A stretch of 64,000 bases of DNA from an uncultured Collinsella sp. (lineage in GTDB: Bacteria; Actinomycetota; Coriobacteriia; Coriobacteriales; Coriobacteriaceae). Numbering within the stretch: position 1 is the first letter of the stretch; every line of letters begins with the position of its first letter. The DNA lies in the NCBI GenBank assembly GCA_900540855.1, contig UQHK01000002.1:1-64000 (forward strand), given 5' to 3'. Below, piece by piece: positions 35,734-45,294 of the stretch. The notes beneath the pieces were generated by a model. That model saw only the letters and a program-made list of their open reading frames with translations. It did no database searches and had not been told where the DNA came from. Both the position numbers and the translations under genes were made by a program.

Positions 35734-37389
35734 TTATTTATCATGGCGACCTCCTCCCCGCTTGATGACGAGCGCGACGACAATAGCCACTACTCCGATG
35801 ACGGCCAAAGCCGTTACCAACACCAACGTTCTATCTCCCGTCGAGGGCATAAAGCCTCGACTCACTTCGTTACTTGGGGTGTTAAGCACCGACAACTCGA
35901 CTAAACCCTTCCCGGCATCGGCGGCATCAACTCGCAGAGGGCTTTCGGCCGATACGGTCACCTTAGGCTTGGCGGCCGCCACCTGGTCGACGTCCAGGCC
36001 CTCAGCCTTGACCGTCACGGAGCGCGTGCCCTCAAAGGCGGTGTAGCCCTTGGGCGCCTTGAGCTCGCGGACCTCCAGCTTGCCCGAGTCCACGCCCGAG
36101 ACGGTCACACGGCCGTCCTCGCCCGTGGTGACGGTGGCCTTGCCCTCCGCATCCCACGTACCGTCGGCCGCTAGCGTACGACCGCGGTCGTCGGCGATGC
36201 TCAGAACCGCCCCGGGCAGCGGCTTGTCGCCGTCGCTGCCGCGCTTGGTGAGCGCGAGGTCCCAGGTGTAGGCGCACGCGTCGTCGCTCGGCGTGCGGGT
36301 GAAGCCGGCGTCGCCGGACTGGTCGGCAAAGGGAGAGCGCGGGTAGCGCAGGTAGACCTCGTTGGGGTTGCCCTTCGCGATGCCGTGGTTGCACGCGCTG
36401 TTGAGCGGTGCGTTGTACACGGCGACCACGCGGGCGCCCGCGGCGAAGGCGTCGGCCCCGCCGAGCGCGGCGACCAGGTCGCCGGTGCGCACGGTGAAGG
36501 TCCCGTCCGCGGCCACCTTGGTGGTGCACTGGGCCGTGATGTCGGTCCAGCCCTTCGCGGCCTTGGTGCCGGCGTGTCCGTCCTTGCCGGTGGCGACGGC
36601 GTCAAAGCCGCCGTCCGCGCCCGTCGCCACGTATACATGCATGCTCGCGGCCACCTTGGAGGGGTCGAGCCCCGCGCTCATGGTGTCGACGAACCGCACC
36701 GCATAGGTGTCGTAGGCGGTAAGACCCGCCGGGACCGTGGCCGAGAGGCGCCAGTACAGGTCGTCGGCGACCGTGGCGTCGGCGGCCTTCTGCCATGCGG
36801 CGGTGCTGTCCTCCAGCACGTGCTTGGCCACCTTGGGGGTCGCCGCCTTGGGCTTGACGGTGACGGCGCTGCCGCCGACCAGGGCCATGATCGGCGCGGT
36901 GCCGGCCTCGCCCTGGGCGATGGCGTCGTCGTCGGCGACGATGAGCCAGTAGCCGCAGGGCAGCTCGGCCGCCGTGCCCGCGTTAAGGGTCACAGACACG
37001 GCACCAGAGCTCTGAAGGGAACGAGCGAACTGTACGCTCAGCGCGCTCGTAAGGTGGGAATCGGTGTTGAGCCACTCGGCAGCTTCCTGCGCGGTGATCT
37101 GGGAATTTGGCATGCCGGCGCTGTGCAGCACAGGCAGCGCGGCGTCGCGCACGGCGTCGCTTGCCCAGGCAAGGTCGGTGAAGGTCTTGGCGTCGCTGTC
37201 GCCGTCGACGACGTTGGCACTAAAGATCTGGTAGGCGTCGTAGCTACTCGCCACGGTGCCGCTCACCGTGATGGAACCGGTCGAGGTCGGCGCGGCCTGC
37301 GCGGATGCGGGGAACACAACCGCGCAGGTGCCGATCAGGAGGGCAAGCAGCGCAAACAAGATCGGGAAGGAGCAAACTTTCTTATTCAC
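35734..37389 (-). CDS. Accessory pilin with MPSTG sorting signal
   Basis: A 551-residue surface protein. An N-terminal signal (VNKKVCSFPILFALLALL to about residue 32) is followed by a D1-like domain (SSYDAYQIFSANVVDGD), Ig-like domains and a Cna-B/SpaA repeat (DKPLPGAVLSIADD through VRELKAPKGYTAFEG). MPSTG, a hydrophobic helix and a basic RGGGRHDK tail end it. MPSTG is a variant of LPXTG. The start is the GTG after GAAGGGAGGCGAGC, overlapping the adhesin stop by 8 nt. An earlier in-frame ATG would add a basic leader with no ribosome site. It probably forms the middle of the pilus. Confidence 0.88.
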   Translation of the reverse strand: MNKKVCSFPILFALLALLIGTCAVVFPASAQAAPTSTGSITVSGTVASSYDAYQIFSANVVDGDSDAKTFTDLAWASDAVRDAALPVLHSAGMPNSQITAQEAAEWLNTDSHLTSALSVQFARSLQSSGAVSVTLNAGTAAELPCGYWLIVADDDAIAQGEAGTAPIMALVGGSAVTVKPKAATPKVAKHVLEDSTAAWQKAADATVADDLYWRLSATVPAGLTAYDTYAVRFVDTMSAGLDPSKVAASMHVYVATGADGGFDAVATGKDGHAGTKAAKGWTDITAQCTTKVAADGTFTVRTGDLVAALGGADAFAAGARVVAVYNAPLNSACNHGIAKGNPNEVYLRYPRSPFADQSGDAGFTRTPSDDACAYTWDLALTKRGSDGDKPLPGAVLSIADDRGRTLAADGTWDAEGKATVTTGEDGRVTVSGVDSGKLEVRELKAPKGYTAFEGTRSVTVKAEGLDVDQVAAAKPKVTVSAESPLRVDAADAGKGLVELSVLNTPSNEVSRGFMPSTGDRTLVLVTALAVIGVVAIVVALVIKRGGGRHDK

Positions 37390-40300
37390 GACGCTCGCCT
37401 CCCTTCGCACTCGCCTTGCGACGAATGTGCATCCAGGCCGCAGCAGCGCAAAGCACCGCCGCGCCGGCAAGGTACGTCAGAGTGACGCCCGACATACCAG
37501 AAAGGGGCAAAGAGGTGGAGTAGGTGTTGATGAAGGTGGGGGTGGAGTCGTCGGTGAGGTCGCGGGGCGAGCCGTTGGTCACTGGCTTGCCGTCGCGATC
37601 CTGAATCTGCTTGTAGGTCGCATTGACGTTGATATGGTGGTCAGAGTCGTCAGTCGCGTTGACCGTAATCTTATAAATCGACTTGTCGTACGTATAGTTC
37701 GTAAACGGCGTGGCTGGCTGCTGCTCGCGAACGTAATAAGTAAAGGTCTTGCTTGCACCGCGGCCAGTGGAGTCAGTCGGAAGTTTGTTGAGTTGATCGA
37801 GTTTGTACTCGATCTTGTCGAAGCTCAGGGTCTGGGACTTGCCGCCGTCGGCAGTGGTGATAATCTCGCCCTTGGGGTTGGTCACAACCGTCTTGGCATT
37901 TTTGAAGTCCGCGTTATCCGCAAACTCGAGCGTAAACTCCTTCATCTCGCCGCCCTTTACGACCTTGGTCACCTTAGGAGTCCAGGTGCCGGTAGAGGTG
38001 TACGGAGTGTATTTGTTAGTGAAAGTTGCACCACTGGTAAGCGCAACGATAACAGCGTTTTCGCCTTCAGCTGCTACGGTGGCTGCTGATTCTGTTTCTG
38101 GCGTTCTTGCGCCAGCGCCGTCATTTTTTACCTTTGTTACCGAAACGCTCCCGACTTTGTAATACGTGTATTTAATGTCAAGCACGTTGTGCGACTTTTT
38201 CTCATCCCTCACAACCTCAGGATCAATTTTGTAGATCGTTTTGTCGTAAGTCACGTTCTTGTCCGTGCCCGGAACCTCTACCAAGTAGTAAACAAGATCG
38301 TCGTCGGCATAAACTTCACCCAGATCAAAGGTGAGATTTCCATCCCCATCGTTTTTCACCGTATCAACCACCGAGCAGCCATTGAGCTGAAGTTTGCCAT
38401 TGGAGTCAAAGCTCGGAACTGTATATGAGATCCCGCCTTGTTCGTTAATAATCTTGTTCTGTCTGAGTAGCTGGAAATCGAAGTCATTTCCTTTAAGCGT
38501 GCCGTCCTTAAGCACCTTGGAGCCATTGAGCTTCATCTTGGGGTAAACCTTGACTTCTTGAGTGGAGCCAGCGATTACGTCGCCGTTGGTCATGATGCCA
38601 CCACCGTGGATGTTGGAACTGTTGCCCATGATATATAACGTAGCCAGCCTTATAGCTTCATTTTGATCTTCAACGAACGGTTCGGACTTTAGGCCAATCA
38701 TGTACTTGGCCTGGACTCCGTCATACTTACCGATGGTCGTAGGCTGACCGTCAATCGTGCCCGACCAATTTGCAGCACCACCGCCGAGCATCTGGCCCGT
38801 TACGGCTGCGATATAGTCAGCGTTATCCGACTTGCGGATAAGGAAGAGGTCCTCATGGCCACGCCTCTTGAAGTCATCGGTAATCTCACCGCCATCAACA
38901 CTTGGAGGCTGGTCTTCATTCTTACCATTGGTGCCGCCTGATAGATTCTCACCGTTTGCATCGGTGTTTCCGAAAATCGCAATACCATTGGCATCGGTAA
39001 TCGCCGTCTTGCCGCTCGGGCAGGCTGCGAAGCCACCACCATAGCCCTTAGCCGAGTTTTTGGTAATCAGGGCGTTATATATCTTGAGACGCGCCGAATT
39101 AACGCCCTCGTCGCTGTTGCCTCCCTGGACAAAAACGCCACCGCCACCCCAGTCATTGGTGGTATTAGTCGTATTGTTAGTTATGTAGGCTTTCTTGCCA
39201 CTCACACTAAATACGCCAATGGTAGGCGCAGCGATACGGACGCCGCCGCCCTCAGAGTTTTGCGCCACATTGCTGGCGATACTTCCACCAGAGAACGAAA
39301 ACAAGGAGAGAGCCCGATTCCAAGCGCCAGCATAAATACCGCCACCGGCCTCGGCAGAATAGTTACCGGTGATGAAGCCACCGTTAATTGTGAGACTGCC
39401 GCTATTGAAGGCAGCAATACCACCGCCGCCGTGACATCCGTTACCAATATGCTTCGTGGAGCCTTCATTGTCGCTGTAGAACTGATAGTTGTTGTTGGTG
39501 ATGTAACCATCTGAAATGACTACAGTTGAACTAACAGCACAAACACCGGCGCCGTAGCCCGATCGGTCTTTGAGCGTACCGTTACCGGAAATCGTGCCGC
39601 CGGTCATATTAACTGTGGATCCGTTAGCGTACACGCCGCCACCATTGGGGGCATAGTTGCCAGCGATTACACCACCAGTCAGCTTAAGAGTCGAGGCGCC
39701 ACCGTTCGCGTTGGATACCATAATGCCCGCGCCGGCACCCGAAGTTCCCGTAGAGGCACCACAAACGTATCCACCGCTCATGTTGACGGTAGAGCCGTTC
39801 TCGGCATAGATGAGGTTGCCAATACGGTCATCCTTCTTTTGTGTGAGTACGCCACTTTCAAAATTGAAGTTGCCGCCATTATAAAGGTTGACGAGCTTTA
39901 AACCAGTAGCGTCGGCGTTACCGCACGCCACGATGGCGCCCTTGATATCAGCCTTATACCCTTTAAGGGTCTCGGTTGTACCGGTTCCCTTTGCGACCGA
40001 TTCGGTTACGTAGTAGGTAAGCTTGGTCGGGATGCTGGAACCGTCGTATTCCATTGAAGCGAGATTGCCGTTATTTACTCCATTAACCATGGTCTCTGTC
40101 GGGGCAGCTTGCTGGCTGTCCTTGACGGTCAACGTTGCTCCAGCGGTGATATTGAAGAGAGGCTGATTGGAACTCTCATGCTTAATCTTGCAGCCATTTA
40201 GATCCAACGTGATAATACTGCCGCTTTTATTGAGCTGAATTGTCTCGCTGGTAACAATATCTTTCGTAAGCTTAAAGTTGGCAGCGTCGCTCGCCTTCTC

Positions 40301-40744
40301 CAGCTCAGTTTTCAGCTTTTCCGCGCTATCTATCTCACCGGATGCCGCTTCGGCCTGCTCGCCTTCCGCGACCGCCATTGCAGCATTGTCATCCGACGAC
40401 TTGCCGTCTTCACCCAGTAGCTCGTCCTCAGGCTGATCCTCAACCTGATTCTGCTCAAGGCCATTTGAAGGATCGGTCTCGCCATTCTCGGCATCATCAC
40501 TATTCTGGTTCTCGGCATCCCCGTTAGTGGTGTTGTCTACAACAGTAGATTCGCTTGAGGAACCCCCCCCCATCACAGTTTCCTCGGTAGAAGCTGGCTG
40601 GGCATCGTTGGCAATGGCCTGCGAAATCGGGGGCATGACGAGTGACAGTACCAGGCTCAAAACGGAGGCTCCGCACAAAACGCCTGCCAGTACACGACGC
40701 GTCGCTTTATTACTCTGCTTAGATTTGTCCGAATTCGCTTTCAT
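37382..40744 (-). CDS. Large pilus tip adhesin with β-helix repeats, in-frame G9 tract
   Basis: A 1120-residue wall-anchored protein, first in the pilus operon. In order: signal peptide (to about 45), an acidic Ser/Asn-rich linker (about 55-130), a right-handed β-helix of Pmp-like GGGxY/GGxI repeats (about 250-600, such as GGGVYANGSTVNMTGGTISG), two FctA-like isopeptide pilin domains (about 700-1080), then LPLSG, a hydrophobic helix and basic tail. Codons 58-61 (MGGG) are encoded by nine consecutive G, so a one-base slip would end translation early. The start follows TTGGGGAGGAGACATCG. Carbohydrate or host-surface binding is inferred from the β-helix. Confidence 0.85.
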   Translation of the reverse strand: MKANSDKSKQSNKATRRVLAGVLCGASVLSLVLSLVMPPISQAIANDAQPASTEETVMGGGSSSESTVVDNTTNGDAENQNSDDAENGETDPSNGLEQNQVEDQPEDELLGEDGKSSDDNAAMAVAEGEQAEAASGEIDSAEKLKTELEKASDAANFKLTKDIVTSETIQLNKSGSIITLDLNGCKIKHESSNQPLFNITAGATLTVKDSQQAAPTETMVNGVNNGNLASMEYDGSSIPTKLTYYVTESVAKGTGTTETLKGYKADIKGAIVACGNADATGLKLVNLYNGGNFNFESGVLTQKKDDRIGNLIYAENGSTVNMSGGYVCGASTGTSGAGAGIMVSNANGGASTLKLTGGVIAGNYAPNGGGVYANGSTVNMTGGTISGNGTLKDRSGYGAGVCAVSSTVVISDGYITNNNYQFYSDNEGSTKHIGNGCHGGGGIAAFNSGSLTINGGFITGNYSAEAGGGIYAGAWNRALSLFSFSGGSIASNVAQNSEGGGVRIAAPTIGVFSVSGKKAYITNNTTNTTNDWGGGGVFVQGGNSDEGVNSARLKIYNALITKNSAKGYGGGFAACPSGKTAITDANGIAIFGNTDANGENLSGGTNGKNEDQPPSVDGGEITDDFKRRGHEDLFLIRKSDNADYIAAVTGQMLGGGAANWSGTIDGQPTTIGKYDGVQAKYMIGLKSEPFVEDQNEAIRLATLYIMGNSSNIHGGGIMTNGDVIAGSTQEVKVYPKMKLNGSKVLKDGTLKGNDFDFQLLRQNKIINEQGGISYTVPSFDSNGKLQLNGCSVVDTVKNDGDGNLTFDLGEVYADDDLVYYLVEVPGTDKNVTYDKTIYKIDPEVVRDEKKSHNVLDIKYTYYKVGSVSVTKVKNDGAGARTPETESAATVAAEGENAVIVALTSGATFTNKYTPYTSTGTWTPKVTKVVKGGEMKEFTLEFADNADFKNAKTVVTNPKGEIITTADGGKSQTLSFDKIEYKLDQLNKLPTDSTGRGASKTFTYYVREQQPATPFTNYTYDKSIYKITVNATDDSDHHINVNATYKQIQDRDGKPVTNGSPRDLTDDSTPTFINTYSTSLPLSGMSGVTLTYLAGAAVLCAAAAWMHIRRKASAKGGERRE
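40563..40571. repeat. G9 tract (minus strand) in the tip adhesin coding region
   Basis: Nine C on the plus strand read as G9 in the coding strand, covering the ATG-GGG-GGG-GGT codons 58-61. The frame is open at this length. Confidence 0.95.
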
Positions 40745-41173
40745 CGATGTCTCCTCCCCAAGAGACCGCGATCTTGCTCTTTCCCTATCAAACGTATCTG
40801 CGCAATCTGTAATTGCGCTCGCTAAGTGATGCAATTATAACGATTGTTTAAACATCTGAGCAGCAAAACCGACATTTTTGTGCAGGTTCTTAATTCTCTT
40901 GACATTTACTCAGATTTGCCTTCGTTTATTCGCTATCTATTTTTTGTTTCTGCTGGTAATTTAGTTGCCTATTATTTTTTAATGGCATTAGATTTATTTG
41001 CACAACATTTTGCTCAAGAGCAAACATCCTGTGAACGGTCGAAAATCGACCGTGAGCGGTAGGCCATTAACCGAGATGAATATCCTACCAAACTGATGAG
41101 AATATCTTTAACCCATCGGTGGTTAAAAGCATGATGTTCATACAACAATATTTGAATTTTCCCACAGATTTTA
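40745..41173. other. AT-rich region upstream of the pilus operon
   Basis: No gene is supported. The region is much richer in A/T than the rest of the window and holds the adhesin leader, a TATAAT hexamer, and a small inverted repeat (CGGTCGATTTTCGACCG-like near 41035-41055). It ends at the target duplication of the ISL3-family element. The base composition suggests horizontally acquired DNA. Confidence 0.5.
40834..40839 (-). promoter_or_regulatory. Probable -10 of the pilus operon
   Basis: TATAAT on the minus strand lies 90 nt before the adhesin start in an AT-rich stretch. The expected -35 position has only TGCTCA-like sequence, so an activator may be needed. Confidence 0.5.
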
Positions 41174-42609
41174 GAGCCTTCGTGAGTTCGTGTGGGTAGT
41201 CCCTACGCCTCGCGCCCCGGCAGGGCCGGCTTCAGGTCCGAGCACCTGAGCATCACGAGGGCGATCAGGTTGTCGATGTTGCGGAAGCCGTAGCCCTGCC
41301 TGATGGCCACCTTGATCTTGTTGTTCACCGCCTCGACCCTCGCGTTGGAGACGCCGAGCTCTATCGACCTGAGTATGCCCCGGCGCTTCCTGCAGACCTT
41401 GCGGGACAGCTCCACGAAGCGGGGTATCCGGCTGCGGCATGCCCACGCGAGCCAGCCGTCCAGCTCGTCGGCGGCCTCGCCCGGCCCCGCCCGGAAGACC
41501 GCCCGCAGGCCCTCCTTGAGCAGGTAGGCCCGCCACAGCGCCGAGCCGGTGCGCCTGAGCCCCTCGAGCGCCGACGCCTGGCGGCCGGTGAGGTCCTCGG
41601 GGTTCTTGAGCAGCGGGAACCTCAGCCCCTTCACCGCCGCGGCGGGGTCGGGCGGCGCGGCCTCCCCGGCCCTCGGGCGCCCGCTTCGCCGCCTCGGCCG
41701 CGGCGCCGAGCGCAGGCCGTTCCACACCTCGCGCCTGAGGGCGTCGAGGGCCTCGGTCGCCCAGGAGACCGCGTGGAACGGGTCGACCGCGAGCTCGGCG
41801 CGCGGCAGCCGCTCGGCCACGGCGTCGGCTATCCAGCGCGCCCCGTCGGCCGTGACCACCTCGATCGCCTCCCTCTGCTCATCCGTCAGCAGGTCGAGGA
41901 ATTCGTTGAGCCTGTCCTTCCCGTGGCCCCTGCAGGCCCACACGACCCTCCCGCGGTCGTGGTCCACCACGACGGTCATGTACCTCTGGCCCTTCTTGTA
42001 GCTCGTCTCGTCGACGCCGATCCGGCGAAGCCCGTCGAGCCTGCCGCGCCCGTCGGCCTCCTCCAGCGACGCCTCGACGCGCGCGCAGATGCCCCCGACG
42101 GTGTGCCAGTCGACGCGCGCCAGCTCGGCCAGGGCGCTGCGGCACATGTGCAGCGCGAGCCACGCGACCCAGTCCTCGAAGGCCGAGGCGAACCTGCTCG
42201 AGGCGCACCTCGCCCAGGGGACGGGCGCGGTGCGCACGCCGTGCTCCGGGCAGCTGGCCCTGACGGGGGCGTGCTCCAGATAGCAGCGGGCGGCGCCGAG
42301 GTCGGGCGCCCTCCAGCGCCTGGGCCCGAGCCTGTCGTAGGCGGCGCAGCGCCGCCCGCACACCGGGCACCTCGGCGCGGCCCTCCTGGGCCTCACGGAG
42401 ACGATTATGGAATCGCCCTCGATTCTCGCTCCCTCGATTACGGTGCGCTCGAGCCCGAGCGCCCTTTTGAGTAGACTGTTCAGCATGGCGGCGTTCCTTC
42501 GCGCATTCATTTTTTCTTTGGTCGGAAAACAACGATACGCGAGGCGCGCCGCCGCTGCTAGGCGGGCACTTTTACCGGGCGGCTAACCCACACAAACCCC
42601 CGAAGAGCC
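41174..42609 (-). mobile_element. ISL3-family insertion sequence, complete
   Basis: About 1.44 kb with imperfect terminal inverted repeats: the right end reads inward as GGCTCTTCGGGGGTTTGTGT and the left as GAGCCTTCGTGAGTTCGTGT. AGATTTTA is repeated directly on both sides (41166-41173 and 42610-42617), the 8-bp target duplication typical of ISL3. One transposase gene fills it. It inserted between the pilus operon and the HAD gene. Confidence 0.93.
41203..42486 (-). CDS. ISL3-family transposase
   Basis: A 427-residue DDE transposase. It has a zinc-finger-like N-terminus (CPVCGRRC), a helix-turn-helix region, IGVDETSYKKGQRYMTVVVDH holding the first catalytic Asp, VTADGARWIADA, FHAVSWATEALD, and the ending ARVEAVNNKIKVAIRQGYGFRN with the final Glu, as in the ISL3 group (IS204/IS1001/IS1096/IS1165). 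The ATG after GAAGGAACGCC was preferred over one 24 nt upstream. It appears intact. Confidence 0.93.
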   Translation of the reverse strand: MLNSLLKRALGLERTVIEGARIEGDSIIVSVRPRRAAPRCPVCGRRCAAYDRLGPRRWRAPDLGAARCYLEHAPVRASCPEHGVRTAPVPWARCASSRFASAFEDWVAWLALHMCRSALAELARVDWHTVGGICARVEASLEEADGRGRLDGLRRIGVDETSYKKGQRYMTVVVDHDRGRVVWACRGHGKDRLNEFLDLLTDEQREAIEVVTADGARWIADAVAERLPRAELAVDPFHAVSWATEALDALRREVWNGLRSAPRPRRRSGRPRAGEAAPPDPAAAVKGLRFPLLKNPEDLTGRQASALEGLRRTGSALWRAYLLKEGLRAVFRAGPGEAADELDGWLAWACRSRIPRFVELSRKVCRKRRGILRSIELGVSNARVEAVNNKIKVAIRQGYGFRNIDNLIALVMLRCSDLKPALPGREA

Positions 42610-42645
42610 AGATTTTAGGTATCAATTCGCCCAAATCGCCTGAGG

Positions 42646-42679
42646 CCACCACAAAGGTGCCTGCTCCCTTTTGCGGTGG
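42646..42679. repeat. CCACAAAGG palindrome family, HAD 3' end
   Basis: CCACCACAAAGG, a TGCCTGCTC centre and CCTTTTGCGGTGG form a hairpin 14 nt after the HAD phosphatase stop. Confidence 0.65.
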
Positions 42680-42692
42680 TTCTCCCCCAGCG

Positions 42693-43514
42693 CTACAGCA
42701 GATGTTCCTCGATAAAGATCGCGATGCCGTCTTTGTCGTTGCTGGCGGTTACAAAATCGGCGGCGGCACGGGTGGCGTCGCTGCCGTTTGCCATGGCCAC
42801 GCCCACGCCGGCGTCAGCCACCATGCAGGTGTCGTTGTCCGCATCGCCAAACACGCAGATGTTCTGGAGCTCCATGTCGTTGAGCTCCGCCACGCGCACA
42901 AGGCCGCGCGTCTTGGACACGCGCGGATCCATGAACTCGTAGAGTCGCTGCGTGGTTTGCAGAGCAGCCGCCTTAACAGTGTTATCTGCAAACGTCGACG
43001 CCCGTTCAATCACCCGCGGCATCACCTCGGGCGCCATGGTAAACATCACCTTGGGCTGCGGCTCGCGCAAAAACTCGGCAAAATCGACCACCTGGTAGGG
43101 CACGCCGTCGACGCGCGACAGGTGCTCGACGCACGCGTTGCTCTCGGGCACGTAGAACACGCCGTCTCGGGGGCAGACGGGCGTTGCCGGAAGGTCTGCC
43201 ATGTGCTTGCAGATGCGCGCGATGGTCTCGCCCGGCAGCGGATAGCTTAGCTCGTTAATGTCGTGCGCGCGGTCGATGACCTCGGCGCCACCACAGCCCA
43301 CCAGCACGTCTACCAGGCCTTCGATGCCCCAGAGCTCGTACATGGCCTCGGTCGCGTGGGCGTCACGCCCGGTGGACAGGCCAAAGAGCACGCCACGCTC
43401 GCGCAGGGCGCGGATCGCCGCCACGGTGCGCGGGGACACCGTGTGCTCGCTCGTGAGCAGTGTGCCGTCGATATCGCAGAACACGGCTTTAATGTGGCTG
43501 AAGGTGGTCTCCAT
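42693..43514 (-). CDS. HAD-superfamily Cof-type phosphatase
   Basis: A 273-residue cytoplasmic hydrolase of the Cof/IIB subgroup, probably a sugar-phosphate phosphatase. Motif I is FCDIDGTLLTSE near residue 10, motif II LSTGRDAHA near 45, a cap domain follows, and the C-terminal motif is CVFGDADNDTCMVADAGVGVAMANG. The ATG after CAGAAAGGCCCCC was chosen; a longer upstream reading runs through repeat DNA. The substrate is unknown. Confidence 0.9.
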   Translation of the reverse strand: METTFSHIKAVFCDIDGTLLTSEHTVSPRTVAAIRALRERGVLFGLSTGRDAHATEAMYELWGIEGLVDVLVGCGGAEVIDRAHDINELSYPLPGETIARICKHMADLPATPVCPRDGVFYVPESNACVEHLSRVDGVPYQVVDFAEFLREPQPKVMFTMAPEVMPRVIERASTFADNTVKAAALQTTQRLYEFMDPRVSKTRGLVRVAELNDMELQNICVFGDADNDTCMVADAGVGVAMANGSDATRAAADFVTASNDKDGIAIFIEEHLL

Positions 43515-43603
43515 GGGGGCCTTTCTGGGTTGTGCGGCGGTGTGGGGTGTGGTCGGAAATGGTGTACATGGTATACCAAGGCGCGGGCCGTTGGGGCCCG
43601 ATC

Positions 43604-43634
43604 GCCACAAAGGTGCCTGCCCCCCTTGTGGTGG
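43604..43634. repeat. CCACAAAGG palindrome family, near the MFS 3' end
   Basis: GCCACAAAGG, a TGCCTGCCC centre and CCTTGTGGTGGC pair as a hairpin. It lies between the HAD gene and the copy B palindrome, downstream of the MFS gene. Confidence 0.65.
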
Positions 43635-43650
43635 CCTGGCCCGGGGCGCA

Positions 43651-43713
43651 AACCATCACAACATTCGACGTTATTCGGCAAAATCGCGATTTTCATCGAA
43701 TGTTGTGATGGTT
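43651..43713. repeat. Palindromic repeat ATCACAACATTCGA, copy B
   Basis: Perfect 18-bp arms AACCATCACAACATTCGA and TCGAATGTTGTGATGGTT enclose a 27-bp AT-rich centre. It lies just after the MFS stop. Confidence 0.8.
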
Positions 43714-43726
43714 TCTTACCTGTTTC

Positions 43727-45007
43727 TTACCGCTTTGCGGCACGATCCAGATGCCGACGTCCAAACAGCAGCAGCGCCGCGGGAACCGCCGTCACGACCA
43801 TGCCCGCTCCCACGAGTGTCCGTTGTACGCCAAATGTTGCCGCCAGCCACGGGGCAATCGCCAGAGGGGCCACGCCGGCGAACATATTGCCAAAGCCCAT
43901 GACCGAGTTCACGCGACCGAGCTGCTCGAGCGGTGCCGTCGTTTGCACAATGGTGTTGTGGAGCGGGTTGACGACACCCCAGGCTATGCCCAGGGCGATC
44001 TGGCCGACGAGGGCCACGCCCACGTACGGCGTCCCCACATAGAGCAGGCTTCCCAGGCCCACGGACATAAGCGCCACGAGCAGTGTTTTAAGGTTGACCA
44101 GGTGCGGCGGCATCCGAAGCGCAACCACGGCGCCCAGCACCGCGCCCACACCGCAGGCCGACGAAAGCCAGCCCATCCACTCAACGCCGACGTGCAGGAC
44201 ATCGCGATAGAAAAACGACTCGAGCGGATCGAAGGCCCCGTAGCCAAAGTTCGAAAGAAAAATGATACAAAACAGCAGGGCAAGAACGCTGTTGGTAAAG
44301 ACCGTCTTGATGCTGGTCGCGAAGGTGACGCGGGAGGATATGCTGGGGTTGGAGCTTTGTCCCGCACGCTCCCCTTCCTCTGCCGAATCGGCATCCACAT
44401 GTCCGGCGACATGGCTGGCCTGCGGCCTAAAGCCCCAACTGACGACGAACGCCAACACGGTAAAGAGCATCATGAGCACGAACACCGCGCGCGACGATGC
44501 AGCCGCCGCGACAAAGCCGCCCAGCGTGGGTCCAACGATAATGCTCACGTTTGAGAACATGGCGATGGCGGAATTGATGTCTTTGAGTTCGGCGGGGTCG
44601 TCGGTGAGGTAGGCCGGATAAGATGTGGCGATGGGTTGGGCAAATCCCATCGTAAAGCCTAGGAGCACCGCGCCGAGCAGGACAATGCCGGTCGCACCAC
44701 CAAAGGCAATGATTGCCGTGCCGGTTACAAGCGTGCCGACGATGCTCAGCAAGAAATGACGGCGCGGGCCCCAGGCATCGAGCGCCGCTCCACCCGCAAA
44801 GGATCCCAGGATCACGAAGACGTTCATAAAAAGGACGGCCAGCGATGTTGCCACGACCGAGGCATCGTCTGCATAGGTGAGCGTTCCGATGACGCCGATA
44901 AAGTAGCTGGTCTGAAAACCGGTGTAGATGAGAAAGCGCATCGCCACCAGCCGCTTGGCCTGCACGGACAGCGATGATTGAGGCTTTGAGAAAAGAGAGG
45001 CGAGCAT
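43727..45007 (-). CDS. MFS transporter
   Basis: A 426-residue membrane protein with about 12 predicted helices in two six-helix halves and a hydrophilic central loop (about 200-230). The A-motif-like block GAALDAWGPRRHF follows helix 2. The overall pattern resembles drug-exporting or enterobactin-exporter-like MFS proteins. The substrate is not evident. The ATG follows AAGGAGTCTCC. No regulator is adjacent. Confidence 0.8.
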   Translation of the reverse strand: MLASLFSKPQSSLSVQAKRLVAMRFLIYTGFQTSYFIGVIGTLTYADDASVVATSLAVLFMNVFVILGSFAGGAALDAWGPRRHFLLSIVGTLVTGTAIIAFGGATGIVLLGAVLLGFTMGFAQPIATSYPAYLTDDPAELKDINSAIAMFSNVSIIVGPTLGGFVAAAASSRAVFVLMMLFTVLAFVVSWGFRPQASHVAGHVDADSAEEGERAGQSSNPSISSRVTFATSIKTVFTNSVLALLFCIIFLSNFGYGAFDPLESFFYRDVLHVGVEWMGWLSSACGVGAVLGAVVALRMPPHLVNLKTLLVALMSVGLGSLLYVGTPYVGVALVGQIALGIAWGVVNPLHNTIVQTTAPLEQLGRVNSVMGFGNMFAGVAPLAIAPWLAATFGVQRTLVGAGMVVTAVPAALLLFGRRHLDRAAKR

Positions 45008-45180
45008 GGAGACTCCTTGTTTCATACGAATGCGGACGGCGGGCATTCGCCACCGTCTGTCAAATCAATCTATCCGCATGAAACATTAAGGACGCATCAA
45101 GCCCCTTTTCTCCGTTTTTCGCCCGTCATGAACTACTTGGTAGATTGTAAGGCATGCCCCGCACATCTACCAAAGCAAAA

Positions 45181-45214
45181 TCCACCACAAAGGTGCCGGC
45201 ACCTTTGTGGTGGA
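45181..45214. repeat. CCACAAAGG palindrome family, perfect 34-bp copy
   Basis: The half TCCACCACAAAGGTGCC and its exact reverse complement abut with no loop. A second perfect hairpin (AACCTGCCAAAA and TTTTGGCAGGTT at 45236-45272) lies between it and the moaC-mobB stop and probably acts as that gene's terminator. Confidence 0.75.
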
Positions 45215-45294
45215 AGTGACGTTTGCCAAGATAAAACCTGCCAAAACAAACCTGTCCCTTTTTGGCAGGTTATGGCAGCGCAGCGAGCCGGCCC

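Noticed and set aside
45018..45088. Inverted TGTTTCAT/ATGAAACA pair before the MFS gene as an operator
   Set aside because: The halves are about 50 bp apart with an unmatched middle, and no regulator is adjacent, so chance cannot be excluded.
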